A stretch of 36,389 bases of DNA, taken from assembly GCA_026707935.1 (NCBI GenBank), contig JAPOVX010000137.1, positions 1 to 36,389 of the forward strand, read 5' to 3'. Positions 26,400 through 34,419 of this stretch are shown piece by piece. The DNA is from Paracoccaceae bacterium. GTDB taxonomy: Bacteria > Pseudomonadota > Alphaproteobacteria > Rhodobacterales > Rhodobacteraceae. The first letter of the stretch is position 1. Each line of letters opens with the position of its first letter. A program made the translations under genes and the position numbers. The notes under the pieces are model-generated. The model was not told the DNA's origin. It did not search any database and saw only the letters and a list, made by a program, of their open reading frames with translations.

Positions 26400-27146
26400 T
26401 CAATCGCAGGGCGGCCCATTCCAGGTCAAGGATGCTGGCAATTGTGGAGGATTGCTGGGGTCTGCACAGGCCTCGTCTAGTTGATCTTGTGACAGCCTTT
26501 GTGCGCTGTTCGCCTCGCTGAAGTCCACATTGGTGATGTGCGCACTGCTGAGATCGGCACCGATGAGATCGGCACCGCCGAGGTTCACATTCAAGAGGAA
26601 TGCATTGCTAAGGTCCGCATTGCTAAGGTCCGCATCGCTGAGGTTCAAATGGATGGAGATTGTACCGCCGAGGTTTGCACCGCCGAGGTTTGCACCGCTG
26701 AGGTTCACATGGTCGAGGTTTGCACCGCTGAGGTTCGCGCCGCGGAAATCCGCACCGCGGAGGTCCGCACTGAAGAGGTCAGCGCCTTTGAGATTAATGC
26801 CAAGCATCGGAACGGCTTCGCCCGCGAGCAGTTCTACGCTGGGTTTTACGGCCTTCAAGCCCTTTCCTTCAGGTAGGGCCATGGTCTGAGCGATCTGAAC
26901 AAACATCGTTGCGATACGAACGGCACGATCTTTCTCGCGCTCCTGGAATTCTCCGTATACGCCGAAAACAGTGAAGATTAACGCTGCGATCGCCCCTAAT
27001 TCGATTGTGAGCCGGAACAGCGCCAGAGTGTGAAACGCATAAAACGGCCAGGCCGCCAGGTACTCCAATCCTGCCAGGATTTTCCAGGCCAGGTTTTTCT
27101 TCATCCAGTCCGGCCGAAGTTCGGGCCGTACAGTTCCCACTTTCAT
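26400..27146 (-). CDS. Membrane-anchored pentapeptide-repeat protein
   Basis: A 248-residue protein. Residues about 20-63 hold one or two hydrophobic segments (YLAAWPFYAFHTLALF, then LTIELGAIAALIFTVFGVYG), followed by a charged helix (EFQEREKDRAVRIATMFVQI). Residues about 116-212 are some 19 pentapeptide repeats of the A(D/N)LxG form (GADLFSADLRGADFRGANLS and onward), which fold as a right-handed quadrilateral beta helix. The C-terminal RLSQDQLDEACADPSN is common at the end of such proteins. The repeat part probably faces the cytoplasm, but topology is not certain. Function cannot be told from the repeats. Some relatives protect gyrase and others take part in anti-phage systems. A ribosome binding site GGGGAA precedes the ATG. 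A partial, inverted copy of its tail lies at 26149-26196. Confidence 0.85.
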   Translation of the reverse strand: MKVGTVRPELRPDWMKKNLAWKILAGLEYLAAWPFYAFHTLALFRLTIELGAIAALIFTVFGVYGEFQEREKDRAVRIATMFVQIAQTMALPEGKGLKAVKPSVELLAGEAVPMLGINLKGADLFSADLRGADFRGANLSGANLDHVNLSGANLGGANLGGTISIHLNLSDADLSNADLSNAFLLNVNLGGADLIGADLSSAHITNVDFSEANSAQRLSQDQLDEACADPSNPPQLPASLTWNGPPCD

Positions 27147-27277
27147 TGGTATTCCCCGTTCTGAACCGTTTGGTCCTTTTTATCCGGATTCCCGCCAACA
27201 GGTAGTACTGGTCCACCATTGTTGGATCGTCTGTTGCTCTGTCCAAGAAACAGCAATTAGAAGGACACGTTGGCAAC

Positions 27278-27330
27278 TGTCCGACAACCCGGTTTGATGC
27301 CGGGATTCCGGACAGGTCGATTTCCGGACA
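27278..27330. promoter_or_regulatory. Possible res-like recombination site repeats
   Basis: TGTCCG (27278-27283) is followed by two inverted copies, CGGACA (27309-27314 and 27325-27330), within 53 bases. They lie directly upstream of the serine resolvase remnant, where a res site belongs in Tn3-type elements. Subsite structure is not complete, so this is only a candidate. Confidence 0.35.
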
Positions 27331-27354
27331 AGAAAACGAACGAGCAGGACAATC

Positions 27355-27520
27355 ATGGCACTTACAGGACACGCCCGCGTCTCGACGCCCGGGCAGTGCC
27401 TCGATCCGCAGCTGGACGCGCTCCGGAAAGTGGGCTGCGGGAAGATCTACGAAAACCATGCCGAAGGCGCCAGGGCCGAGCGGCCGAGCCTGGACTAGGC
27501 GATGGCCTTGCTCCGCGGCG
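27355..27520 (+). pseudogene. Serine recombinase (Tn3 resolvase/invertase) N-terminal remnant
   Basis: From the ATG at 27355 the frame reads MALTGHARVSTPGQCLDPQL then DALRKVGCGKIYENHAEGAR and AERPSLD before a TAG stop, after which it continues AMALLRGGG. This is the first 60 residues of a resolvase/Hin-type serine recombinase, with the catalytic serine in ARVST kept. The rest of the catalytic domain and the helix-turn-helix are missing. Together with the Tn3 transposase remnant at 31202-31471 it suggests that a Tn3-type transposon once occupied this island. Confidence 0.8.
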
Positions 27521-27740
27521 GGGGAATTTCAGAATCCCAAGCGTGACCCGGGCCGGATCGTGACCTTCGGCCAGTCCATTCGAGGCGATGTCCTGCCAGT
27601 CAATGTCCTGCTCTGCGCGCCGACCGTGTCGAAATCAACCGAGCGACAGACGGTCCTTTCACTACTCCTTCTTGACTCCGGGACGTAGAGCCCAAAGGTC
27701 AAGCGCACGAGCAACGGTTCAACGGTTTGCAGACTTCATC

Positions 27741-28637
27741 ATGCCAAATGCCGCACGTCTCAATGCGCCTGACGTCGCCCGCTATCGCGTGGGGGTCGCC
27801 AGCCTGCTCACGCAGTCGATCCAAATGACAGGCGAACTCGAATGGCGGTTTAGCGTGGATGGTGAATTGCGGGAGGTCTCATCTCAATCCGACCTTGAAG
27901 CCGATCCCGCCATTCCTCTGCGAGCGGAGTGCGCACTGTTGCTACGCAAGGCGCGGCTCCATTCGGACGCGGTTCTACGCGCCAATGCAGCCAACAATCT
28001 GCATTCGCTCGCTGTGCAGATGCGGCCCGTCCTGGAGTGCGCTGGCCAAGTGGTGTTCATCCTCGATAATCATTTTGTCGCGCCGCGTCTAAAAACTGAT
28101 CCAGAACAGGCGGTAAGGGCCTTGGGCGATCGCATCAACGCAGACTATTTCGACACGATCATCCGCGCGACCAAGGGCAAGGTGGGTCATGACGAGCTGC
28201 TCGCGACCATCTCGGAATCGGAGAGGGCGGCGGCGGAGAGCGTGGGGATGCGCGCGCCGGAACGGCGCCGGGGAAGGAGCCTCAAGCAAGCGGACAAGGC
28301 GGCATCGCTTAAGGGGGGTGAAGGCTGGTACGCGCACCTGAGCAACTGCTTCTGTCACGAAGAGGGGAACCTGAGGGGGCCAACGTGGCGTGGAGGAGTC
28401 AAATCGATGAACACGTGGCAGGACGAGTTTTACTTCGCAGGCTTTATGGACTACCTGGTGGAACAGGTGAACACGATGAACGCGTACGCCGCATTGTGTC
28501 CTGCAGCGGGGGGCGACGGGCAGAAATGGATCGCCGCGACACTGGAGCGACTAAACGAAGGGCGTGAGATCGCCGCCGGCCTACGGAATGCTGCGGTGTC
28601 GGCGTTCGTTGATGTCAACGCCCAGACGGCGGACTGA
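27741..28637 (+). CDS. Unknown protein, possibly DUF5677/HEPN-like helical family
   Basis: A 298-residue, mostly helical soluble protein. Residues about 60-115 form a long helical stretch (ECALLLRKARLHSDAVLRAN, then AVQMRPVLECAGQVVFILDN). Near residue 197 comes YAHLSNCFCHEE, which resembles the Y..LS..(V/C)H motif of DUF5677-type proteins, a group with HEPN-like helices. That match is from memory and moderate. A long open frame reaches upstream to 27588, but that part is degenerate and overlaps the resolvase remnant region, so I start at the ATG at 27741. There is no good ribosome binding site. Its stop codon overlaps the ATG of the next gene (ATGA), so the two are translationally coupled and likely act together. 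No function is known. Confidence 0.72.
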   Translation: MPNAARLNAPDVARYRVGVASLLTQSIQMTGELEWRFSVDGELREVSSQSDLEADPAIPLRAECALLLRKARLHSDAVLRANAANNLHSLAVQMRPVLECAGQVVFILDNHFVAPRLKTDPEQAVRALGDRINADYFDTIIRATKGKVGHDELLATISESERAAAESVGMRAPERRRGRSLKQADKAASLKGGEGWYAHLSNCFCHEEGNLRGPTWRGGVKSMNTWQDEFYFAGFMDYLVEQVNTMNAYAALCPAAGGDGQKWIAATLERLNEGREIAAGLRNAAVSAFVDVNAQTAD

Positions 28638-29221
28638 TGAACGCGGCAGCGGAAGGGGTTGCGCAAAAGCGGATCCGGTGCGGTAAGTTCCGCGACTTGC
28701 TTCGGGAATTTGCCCATGTCCATGTACGGATCGATACGCAGGACCGTGCGATCAACGCGGACACGCCAGATTGGATGTTGCGGCTGCGCAAGGTGCGCCT
28801 CCACGTGTCGGCAATTTCCGAGTGCGACGTCGATGGCGACGGCATGCACTCGATGGCGACCGAGATTCGAGCCTCTTACCGGCAGATGCATGCGGTCTGG
28901 CCGTGCGTGCCGGCGGCACATCGCATCATGGTCGAGATCGACTGTGGCTGGTGGGACGATGAAGCAAGAAACGGAATGTTGGCGAGGTACGACCACCCTA
29001 CGCCGGTGTCATTGATGTTGCCATTGACGAACGGCGGGTTTGACGAACCCAGCGACGCTATGAGCTATGTGCGACTGGTCGTGTGGCTAGGCACTCTCGT
29101 CTTCGGATACGCCGCTGCAATTGGCTATCTCGCCGAGATTCTGAAGGTGGGCAGGGACTTCGACTCGCAACTGACCGAGCTACTTGAACGTAGTGCTCGT
29201 GTTGTCCAGGGTCCGACGTGA
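28637..29221 (+). CDS. Unknown protein with a C-terminal membrane segment
   Basis: A 194-residue protein of no family I recognise. Residues 1-140 look soluble, with strand-like segments such as HVHVRIDTQD and VRLHVSAISECDVDGDG. A hydrophobic segment at about 144-167 (YVRLVVWLGTLVFGYAAAIG) would cross the membrane once, followed by a charged amphipathic tail. The ATG overlaps the stop of the preceding gene by one base, so the pair is almost certainly one operon with coupled translation. A soluble helical partner plus a membrane-tethered protein is an arrangement seen in several small defence or toxin systems, but that is context inference only. Confidence 0.68.
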   Translation: MNAAAEGVAQKRIRCGKFRDLLREFAHVHVRIDTQDRAINADTPDWMLRLRKVRLHVSAISECDVDGDGMHSMATEIRASYRQMHAVWPCVPAAHRIMVEIDCGWWDDEARNGMLARYDHPTPVSLMLPLTNGGFDEPSDAMSYVRLVVWLGTLVFGYAAAIGYLAEILKVGRDFDSQLTELLERSARVVQGPT

Positions 29222-29377
29222 CTCGGATAACGGGCGGGCTGCGTTATCTGGCCGTTTCGGCACACGTCTGCATGTAGTCGCGAAACGCGCCGCACGCCGA
29301 ATCGAGGCTGACTGTGGGTGGCAGGAGAATCACGCATTGACTTGTTAATAGAAAATAACAATCAACGAGGTTTCTAA

Positions 29378-29458
29378 ATGTTACGACTGTTTTCTATCGC
29401 ACTGCGTTTGCTTCTTGCCTTGATCGAAGCGCTTGCGGACGACTTCTCAGCTCCCTGA
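29378..29458 (+). CDS. Possible small hydrophobic peptide (26 aa)
   Basis: A 26-codon frame, MLRLFSIALRLLLALIEALA then DDFSAP, is preceded by GAGG 7 bases before the ATG. A TTGACT hexamer at 29337-29342 and an A/T-rich run follow upstream and could be part of a promoter, but no good -10 was found. The peptide is amphipathic to hydrophobic, like a small membrane peptide or leader. It lies in the 370 bp gap between the coupled pair and the Mug-type gene. Nothing else in that gap is recognisable. Real translation is uncertain. Confidence 0.3.
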   Translation: MLRLFSIALRLLLALIEALADDFSAP

Positions 29459-29590
29459 AGGCCATCACAGACCGCAGAATTGTCCAGGATACAGGTGTTT
29501 TGCGAAGGCCCTTTTCAGATCACTGGGCGCAATTGAGCCTGATTCAACAAGCTCCAAAGCGGCTTTCTACTAGAACCAACCCGCAGTACA

Positions 29591-30655
29591 TTGACAACCG
29601 AAGTGACCGTTGAACCTGACAATGCTTTTGAAAGACTGTGTGGCCTCGCATCCGCCAACCGCTGGTGCTGGCGAGTGCCGTGCGGGACCTGCGGAAACCA
29701 TCATCTGCGCGTAGGCCTGATGCTGATTGCGCGTGGAATTTCTTTAGCTGCGTGGAATCACAATTCCACGAGATGGCCTGATGAACTGGCAGGAACGGCT
29801 TCTCGAGGCCCAATCGCCCTCAAGGCTGATGAATCGTCCCGGCTTGGCAGTGTTCTCGGCAGTGCGGACCTCGTGACGATAAGACGGGTTTGGCAAGAAG
29901 CTAGGGTGGGAATTCTCGGCCAAGAACACTGGTTGGGATTTCTGGGTGTTGCTCTGGCACGAACAAGAATGTCTCTGCGGGACCGTGATGAGGTTGCGAG
30001 ATCGTGGCGTGTACAACTAAACTGCATGGCCGAAACCGGTGCTCCTGGCGCGGGGCCGGTGACTTTCTCCGAATTGGAAGATTACGAACAACGTCTTCTT
30101 GAGATAAAAGAACAGGACGGTGTTCTTCCTGATGTCTTGAAGCGGGGCCTCGACCTGGTGGTCTGTGGCACAGCAGCCGGAGACCGGTCCGCTGCAGCCG
30201 GGGCGTATTATGTTGATGGTCGGAACAGGTTCTGGCGAATTCTGGAGGAAGTCGGATTGACGCCGCGGCAACTGGCTCCTGAAGAATTTCGGATGTTGCC
30301 GGACTTCGGCATCGGCCTAACCGATATTGTCAAGCATTCGAGTGGTCGCGATGCCGCGCTTCGAGACGGAGACTATGACATTGCGGGGTTCCGAGAGAAG
30401 ATAGAAGCCGCGCAGCCCCAAGTTCTGGTGTTTAACGGCAAGAACGCGGCGGCGAGATATCTCGTTGTGCCGACCGGAAGACTTCCTTATGGCCGTCACG
30501 AAGAACGGGTCGGTACGACAATCCTGTTCGTGGCGCCCTCGACCTCCGGAGCCAACGCTCATTGGATGTCCGATCCATGGCATGACTGCGCACGACTTGT
30601 AAGAGACATCGTGGGTGGTGGAGAAACAAGCCAGAATCGAGGTCAATTCCGGTAG
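29591..30655 (+). CDS. Mug-type mismatch-specific DNA glycosylase with an extra N-terminal domain
   Basis: A 354-residue protein. The C-terminal part (about 178-340) is a Mug/TDG-like uracil/thymine DNA glycosylase: CGTAAGDRSAAAGAYY (192-207), RNRFWRILEEVGLTP (211-225), FGIGLTDIVKHSSG (239-252), LVFNGKNAAARYL (279-291) and VAPSTSGANAHW (314-325). In E. coli Mug the first motif carries an asparagine; here, as in many bacterial relatives, TAAG stands there, so the catalytic detail may differ. Residues 1-150 are an added domain with LCGLASANRWCWRVPCGTCG then NHHLR, whose Cys31, Cys34 and histidines could bind zinc. I have seen similar text in uncharacterised proteins but know no function. The start is TTG 29591 without a ribosome binding site; a GTG at 29603 is possible. 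Family members excise damaged or mismatched bases. Confidence 0.85.
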   Translation: MTTEVTVEPDNAFERLCGLASANRWCWRVPCGTCGNHHLRVGLMLIARGISLAAWNHNSTRWPDELAGTASRGPIALKADESSRLGSVLGSADLVTIRRVWQEARVGILGQEHWLGFLGVALARTRMSLRDRDEVARSWRVQLNCMAETGAPGAGPVTFSELEDYEQRLLEIKEQDGVLPDVLKRGLDLVVCGTAAGDRSAAAGAYYVDGRNRFWRILEEVGLTPRQLAPEEFRMLPDFGIGLTDIVKHSSGRDAALRDGDYDIAGFREKIEAAQPQVLVFNGKNAAARYLVVPTGRLPYGRHEERVGTTILFVAPSTSGANAHWMSDPWHDCARLVRDIVGGGETSQNRGQFR

Positions 30656-31201
30656 GTGGGCTCACATCCTGCTTACGGGCGAATATCTGTGGCGAACTAT
30701 GGCGACATCACGTGCTTAACGTACGATTCTGCGTGCGCCGTGAATGGCGCGTCATCCTGGTGGGTGCGAACCCAACCCAGCAAATTGTCGCTTCGGCTGG
30801 TAGCAGCCAGAGCGGTTCATGGAGGTAACGAAATGCGCTGAAGCACTCAGGTGTCAAAGGGCCGCATTGGGCGGCTCAGCGAGCAGGCAGGCCGGAACGC
30901 GAGTGAACGCCATATGCGCTGTAGCGCATATGGCGTTCACTGCCGGGAAAGTGAGGATTGATGACGATGCCTCCGAACCGGGAGCGTGCAAGGCCGAGGT
31001 CGACAAACGGCGCAGGCTGACGCGACGGCAAGCGTGAGATTGTCAAACTCGCAGCGACAACTCAAGATAGGACAAAGCAGACGAGCAGGGCAGGCGGGAC
31101 GACAGCATTCCGGGTCGGCACAACGCGGTTATGGGGCACTCTAACCGGCGGGCAGCTACGGGTGCTGGAAGCGCATCCGGCAAGAGTCTACGGCGCGGTC
31201 G
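30656..31201. other. Gap with a large palindrome, no recognisable gene
   Basis: About 550 bp between the glycosylase and the Tn3 transposase remnant. An open frame 30819-31037 (72 codons) runs through the palindrome described separately and has no motif. The latter part probably belongs to the decayed Tn3 element. Confidence 0.45.
30902..30941. repeat. Near-perfect 40 bp palindrome (19 bp arms, 2 base centre)
   Basis: AGTGAACGCCATATGCGCT (30902-30920) and AGCGCATATGGCGTTCACT (30923-30941) are exact inverse complements separated by GT. No T-run follows, so it is not a normal terminator. Such a stem could form a cruciform or strong RNA hairpin, or mark a recombination or insertion site. It lies among remnants of mobile elements. 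Confidence 0.85.
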
Positions 31202-31471
31202 TTGAATGTCGAACAACTCCACGCTTTGGTGCTGGTTGTCCATTTCGGAAAAGGGAGAGGTATCAGTGCCCGCGAAGTCTACGACCAGACGAAGAACTGT
31301 TCTTTCCTGACGCTCGTCTTCGCGTTTATTATCTGTTGGCAGGCCGGGGGAATCTCGAGAATGACGGCCACGCCATACGTCCCATTCGATCATGACTTGC
31401 TGCGACATGTCAGCCCAATCGAATGGTAGAACCTTATTTTCTACGGTGAGATCAAAACCGATCCTGCTTAA
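31202..31471 (+). pseudogene. Tn3-family transposase C-terminal remnant
   Basis: The frame reads NCSFLTLVFAFIICWQAGGI and, after a short divergent part, DHDLLRHVSPIEW, then a TAG stop at 31427-31429, then in the same frame NLIFYGEIKTDPA and the final TAA. This matches the last 90 or so residues of Tn3-type TnpA, where IIYWQAKEI is followed by LLEHISPI(G/E)W and N-ILYGEY. An in-frame stop and loss of the rest of the gene show it is dead. The terminal inverted repeat was not found. Confidence 0.75.
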
Positions 31472-32176
31472 CTGAGCCCGCGCGGGCCGCGCGACAGCGT
31501 GTACATCAACATGTACCTGGTTAATATGCTTTTGTGACGCCCTCGCCCTGTAGGGCCTCGAATCCGCGATCCAACCGGAACTATGTCAGCGATTCGCGGA
31601 GCTGGCACCGGTATTCTGTGGCCATCTCCGCACGCGACGTGCAGAATATCGGCTCATTCTGGCAGGTTCACCTTTCCCGCGATGTCTCCTTACAATCCGA
31701 CCAGACGACAACCCACACCGGGACCGTGGTTCCATGGCACTGCGGGACGTTGAGAACCGAGCCGGCGTCAGTCGAATCGCAAGGGTCGAATCAGATTTTT
31801 TTGCTCTGCTTCCTTTTGGCCAACATATAGGCATGCTTCGGGAAGAAGTCGTTCGCAGATGTAGGCTCATTTATCTTGCTCCACACCGTAGGTACAGAAG
31901 TTGGCTGATGTTCCGCAGCGGTGAAAGATGGAACAAGTTCATGTTGAAGAGCATCCCTGAATTTATGCGCCTGGCGGTCTCAAGATTGTGCCTGAGCTTT
32001 TGTCGAGACAGCACGGCAGCGACGTGATTAACAACGGTTCAGGAATGGCGCTTTGGCAAGTATTGGTTGAAGTCGCCTCGGATCACATTCTGTGTGATAT
32101 GTGAATTCCGTCCAGCCGAAAATTTTCCTCGCCCAAAATCGCGGCCAACCGCGGCACGCAATAGAACGAAGCGAAT
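31472..32176. other. Gap without a recognisable gene
   Basis: About 700 bp between the Tn3 remnant and the nuclease gene. It begins with a 12-base perfect palindrome, GCCCGCGCGGGC (31476-31487). Open frames at 31534-31830 and 31734-32027 (plus) and 31586-31870 (minus) conflict with one another and show no motif. Confidence 0.45.
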
Positions 32177-33313
32177 ATGACCGAAAACTTTTTGCCTGAC
32201 TTTCAACCTACAACAACACACGGAACGGAGAAAACAATCCAGTGTCTTGTCCGCGACAAGGCGATTCGTGTGACTCCCGAAGAACGCGTCCGCCAACGTG
32301 TCCTCAACTGGCTCATGAGGAAAGGGTGGCGCAAGGAAAAGTTACGGCTGGAAGAAAATTATACATTGGTGAGTGATCCTGCCCGTTTCCGGATCCGGCC
32401 TGACATCGAGTTGATTGACGATGCTGACAATGTTCTCGTTGTGGTTGAGTGCAAACGCGAAAAAGTCCCGCTTGGCGAATGTGTTGATCAACAAGCGATT
32501 GCTTATGCCCGCAAGGCCCGAGCCAAGTGGATCTGGACCACAAACGGTAACAGCCACGGCTTTCTCAAGACGACGGAAAAGGAAAAATATCAACCTGTAG
32601 GAACTTTAGAACCACTAGGGGTCTTCTCCGATCCCCCTGTTGCGGAGCTCGAGTTTCCGGGCAACATCGACGACCATGACGGCATCAAGCGTTACTGGGA
32701 GACTCTCAATGATCCCCAATTTCTTGATGAAGGCAGAGAGTACGACCGTCGCTTTGTCTTGGCTATTCACCGAGTGCTGTTCGACCGCCAAACGGTAAAA
32801 AAGGAACTGCCGTTCTCCCATGGCGGTGTGCACATTCTCGAAGATTGTGGGTCGGCCTGGCACAAATTTGGAAATCGCAAAGGTGGAGGCTACCACACCC
32901 GATATGCAGATTTCATTGCAGCTACGCGGGGGCGGGTCGAGGCGGTGTCTGTCGCTGTAAACTGTTGGCGCCGTGGCGGTCTCAGGCTTTGCGTCGTCGT
33001 CAGAAAGCCGAAACGCTCCCATCACGCCCTGCAACTCAATACCGACCTTTGCGAACGGGTCGACGAAACAAGATCCTGGCGCATCTATCATGATGGCCGC
33101 ATGTCAAAAATCCGGACATCCGATGTTTTCGAAGCGGTCATTGAAGCCGGAGCCGGTCGGTGGATAACCCAAGCGAACGGCAAAGATCGTGTCTTCCTGG
33201 GTGACCTGCCTGACGCTGACGCGGCAAACTGGGAAAAGTCTCGGGGGATTTTGGCAAATCTCGTTCACTACGCCATCATTCGAACGAATCTCCGCGAGGC
33301 CAAGAGTCGTTGA
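32177..33313 (+). CDS. Stand-alone HsdR-N-like PD-(D/E)xK nuclease domain protein
   Basis: A 378-residue protein whose N-terminal half is a nuclease domain like the N-terminus of type I restriction subunit R (HSDR_N_2 type). Landmarks are PEERVRQRVLNWLMRKGWRK (34-53), the catalytic Asp76 in RIRPDIELID, Glu91 and Lys93 in VVVECKREK, and the QAIAY motif (106-110) followed by ARAKWIWTTNG, the QxxxY feature of HsdR nucleases. No helicase motifs follow, so it is not a full HsdR. The C-terminal 200 residues are of unknown type (VAVNCWRRGGLRLCVVVRKP near 253-272). There are no HsdM or HsdS genes in the window. It converges on the WYL regulator with only 9 bp between stop codons. It is a candidate nuclease of a defence or mobile-element system. 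Its biological role is not proven. Confidence 0.82.
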   Translation: MTENFLPDFQPTTTHGTEKTIQCLVRDKAIRVTPEERVRQRVLNWLMRKGWRKEKLRLEENYTLVSDPARFRIRPDIELIDDADNVLVVVECKREKVPLGECVDQQAIAYARKARAKWIWTTNGNSHGFLKTTEKEKYQPVGTLEPLGVFSDPPVAELEFPGNIDDHDGIKRYWETLNDPQFLDEGREYDRRFVLAIHRVLFDRQTVKKELPFSHGGVHILEDCGSAWHKFGNRKGGGYHTRYADFIAATRGRVEAVSVAVNCWRRGGLRLCVVVRKPKRSHHALQLNTDLCERVDETRSWRIYHDGRMSKIRTSDVFEAVIEAGAGRWITQANGKDRVFLGDLPDADAANWEKSRGILANLVHYAIIRTNLREAKSR

Positions 33314-33322
33314 AAACCGGGC

Positions 33323-34345
33323 TCAATTCGTCCTCTTCACTTTGGTGCCATGATGCCGAGCGAGCGCCTTGCACATTTTGGCCAGTTGTTTGCGTAGACG
33401 GACGGGTTTCTCGACGGTGACGCTGTCACCCCAGGTAAACAGGTGCCAGCACATCTCGTAGGTGCCGCCCGCCTTGAAGCGGACCGTCAGCGATCCGTCG
33501 TCGTGTTTCTCGAAGGATTGGTCGGGATGGAAAACAAACGTTGATGCGTCCCTTGCGGCATGAGCGTCAAACTGCAGAACCACGTTGAACGGCTTTTCCT
33601 GGAATGTCCCGAAGGACCGCTTGGCAAACTCCTGCAGGTCGAAATCCGGATCCCGCCGAAACGTCTTGCTGGAGAGGCGGACCTCGCTCATGTTCGCGAA
33701 ACGCCAGAGGTGCGGTTCATCTTGCCAGTCGGTTTTCCCGACCAGGAATGCGTTGTTGCCGTAGAGGAGCCCGTAAGGCTCGACGAGTTGGTAACTTTTC
33801 TGCCCCGTGAACCGCGCGTGATAGGTGAACCGCACCATTCGTCCGACCAGTATGGCCTCCCGGAGCAGTGACAACCGATCGTTGTCGACGGGTTGCCGTG
33901 GACCTGCCCGCATGGCGAGACCCTCGGCCTGCAGCAAGGTCTCGAGATCGGTCTCAAGCCTTTCCAGCGCTCCCTCGCGTTTGGTGGCGCGGAGTTTTGT
34001 TTCGATCTCCCGAAGCCCGGATGCGTGCTCCGGGAGACCGGATTGTTCGAGGGCCCCGGCGGCGGTTGTTAGTGTCGTCATCTCTTCTGCCGTGACCGGG
34101 ACAAGGCGGCGGAGCACGTCCGAACTCAGGCGCCAATGCTTCTTGTTGTCATACGCCGGGATGACTTCCAGCGGTTCGAATGCCCATTCGACCGCGTCGC
34201 GCATTCGCTCGGCCGTCCGCCGGCTGACGGATATCATCGACATCATGTCATCCAGGGTCAGGCCGCGCCTGGACGCCTGGAGATGAATGGCCAATTTGAC
34301 GATGTCCTTCAGGCGTTCGTATCGAATCCCGTTGTCCTGTCCCAT
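33323..34345 (-). CDS. WYL-domain transcriptional regulator
   Basis: A 340-residue regulator of the helix-turn-helix plus WYL plus WCX layout. The DNA-binding part is residues 1-75 (RYERLKDIVKLAIHLQASRR, GLTLDDMMSMISVSRRTAER). The WYL domain is about 150-230 (RMVRFTYHARFTGQKSYQLV then EPYGLLYGNNAFLVGKTDWQ), and the C-terminal WCX-like part ends at 340. WYL domains sense nucleic acids or nucleotides and often control defence genes. The frame is open upstream to 34468, overlapping the ATPase gene, but the ATG at 34345 has GAGGG 9 bases before it and starts where family homology begins, so it is chosen. It follows the AAA+ ATPase gene by 74 bp on the same strand, probably as one operon. Confidence 0.88.
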   Translation of the reverse strand: MGQDNGIRYERLKDIVKLAIHLQASRRGLTLDDMMSMISVSRRTAERMRDAVEWAFEPLEVIPAYDNKKHWRLSSDVLRRLVPVTAEEMTTLTTAAGALEQSGLPEHASGLREIETKLRATKREGALERLETDLETLLQAEGLAMRAGPRQPVDNDRLSLLREAILVGRMVRFTYHARFTGQKSYQLVEPYGLLYGNNAFLVGKTDWQDEPHLWRFANMSEVRLSSKTFRRDPDFDLQEFAKRSFGTFQEKPFNVVLQFDAHAARDASTFVFHPDQSFEKHDDGSLTVRFKAGGTYEMCWHLFTWGDSVTVEKPVRLRKQLAKMCKALARHHGTKVKRTN

Positions 34346-34419
34346 GCCTTGATGCCCTCGTGTCCTGGCACGTAATCGCCGCCCGCCACGATAGCGGACG
34401 ATGGTGGCATGCGGAACCT

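Noticed and set aside
26499..26889. Repetitive open frames opposite the pentapeptide gene
   Set aside because: Their regular appearance only mirrors the pentapeptide repeats on the minus strand. They are not separate repeat genes or a CRISPR array.
27588..27740. Upstream extension of the DUF5677-like gene
   Set aside because: The added 51 residues are compositionally odd (rich in Arg, Ser, Cys) and overlap the decayed resolvase region. Protein-like sequence begins at 27741.
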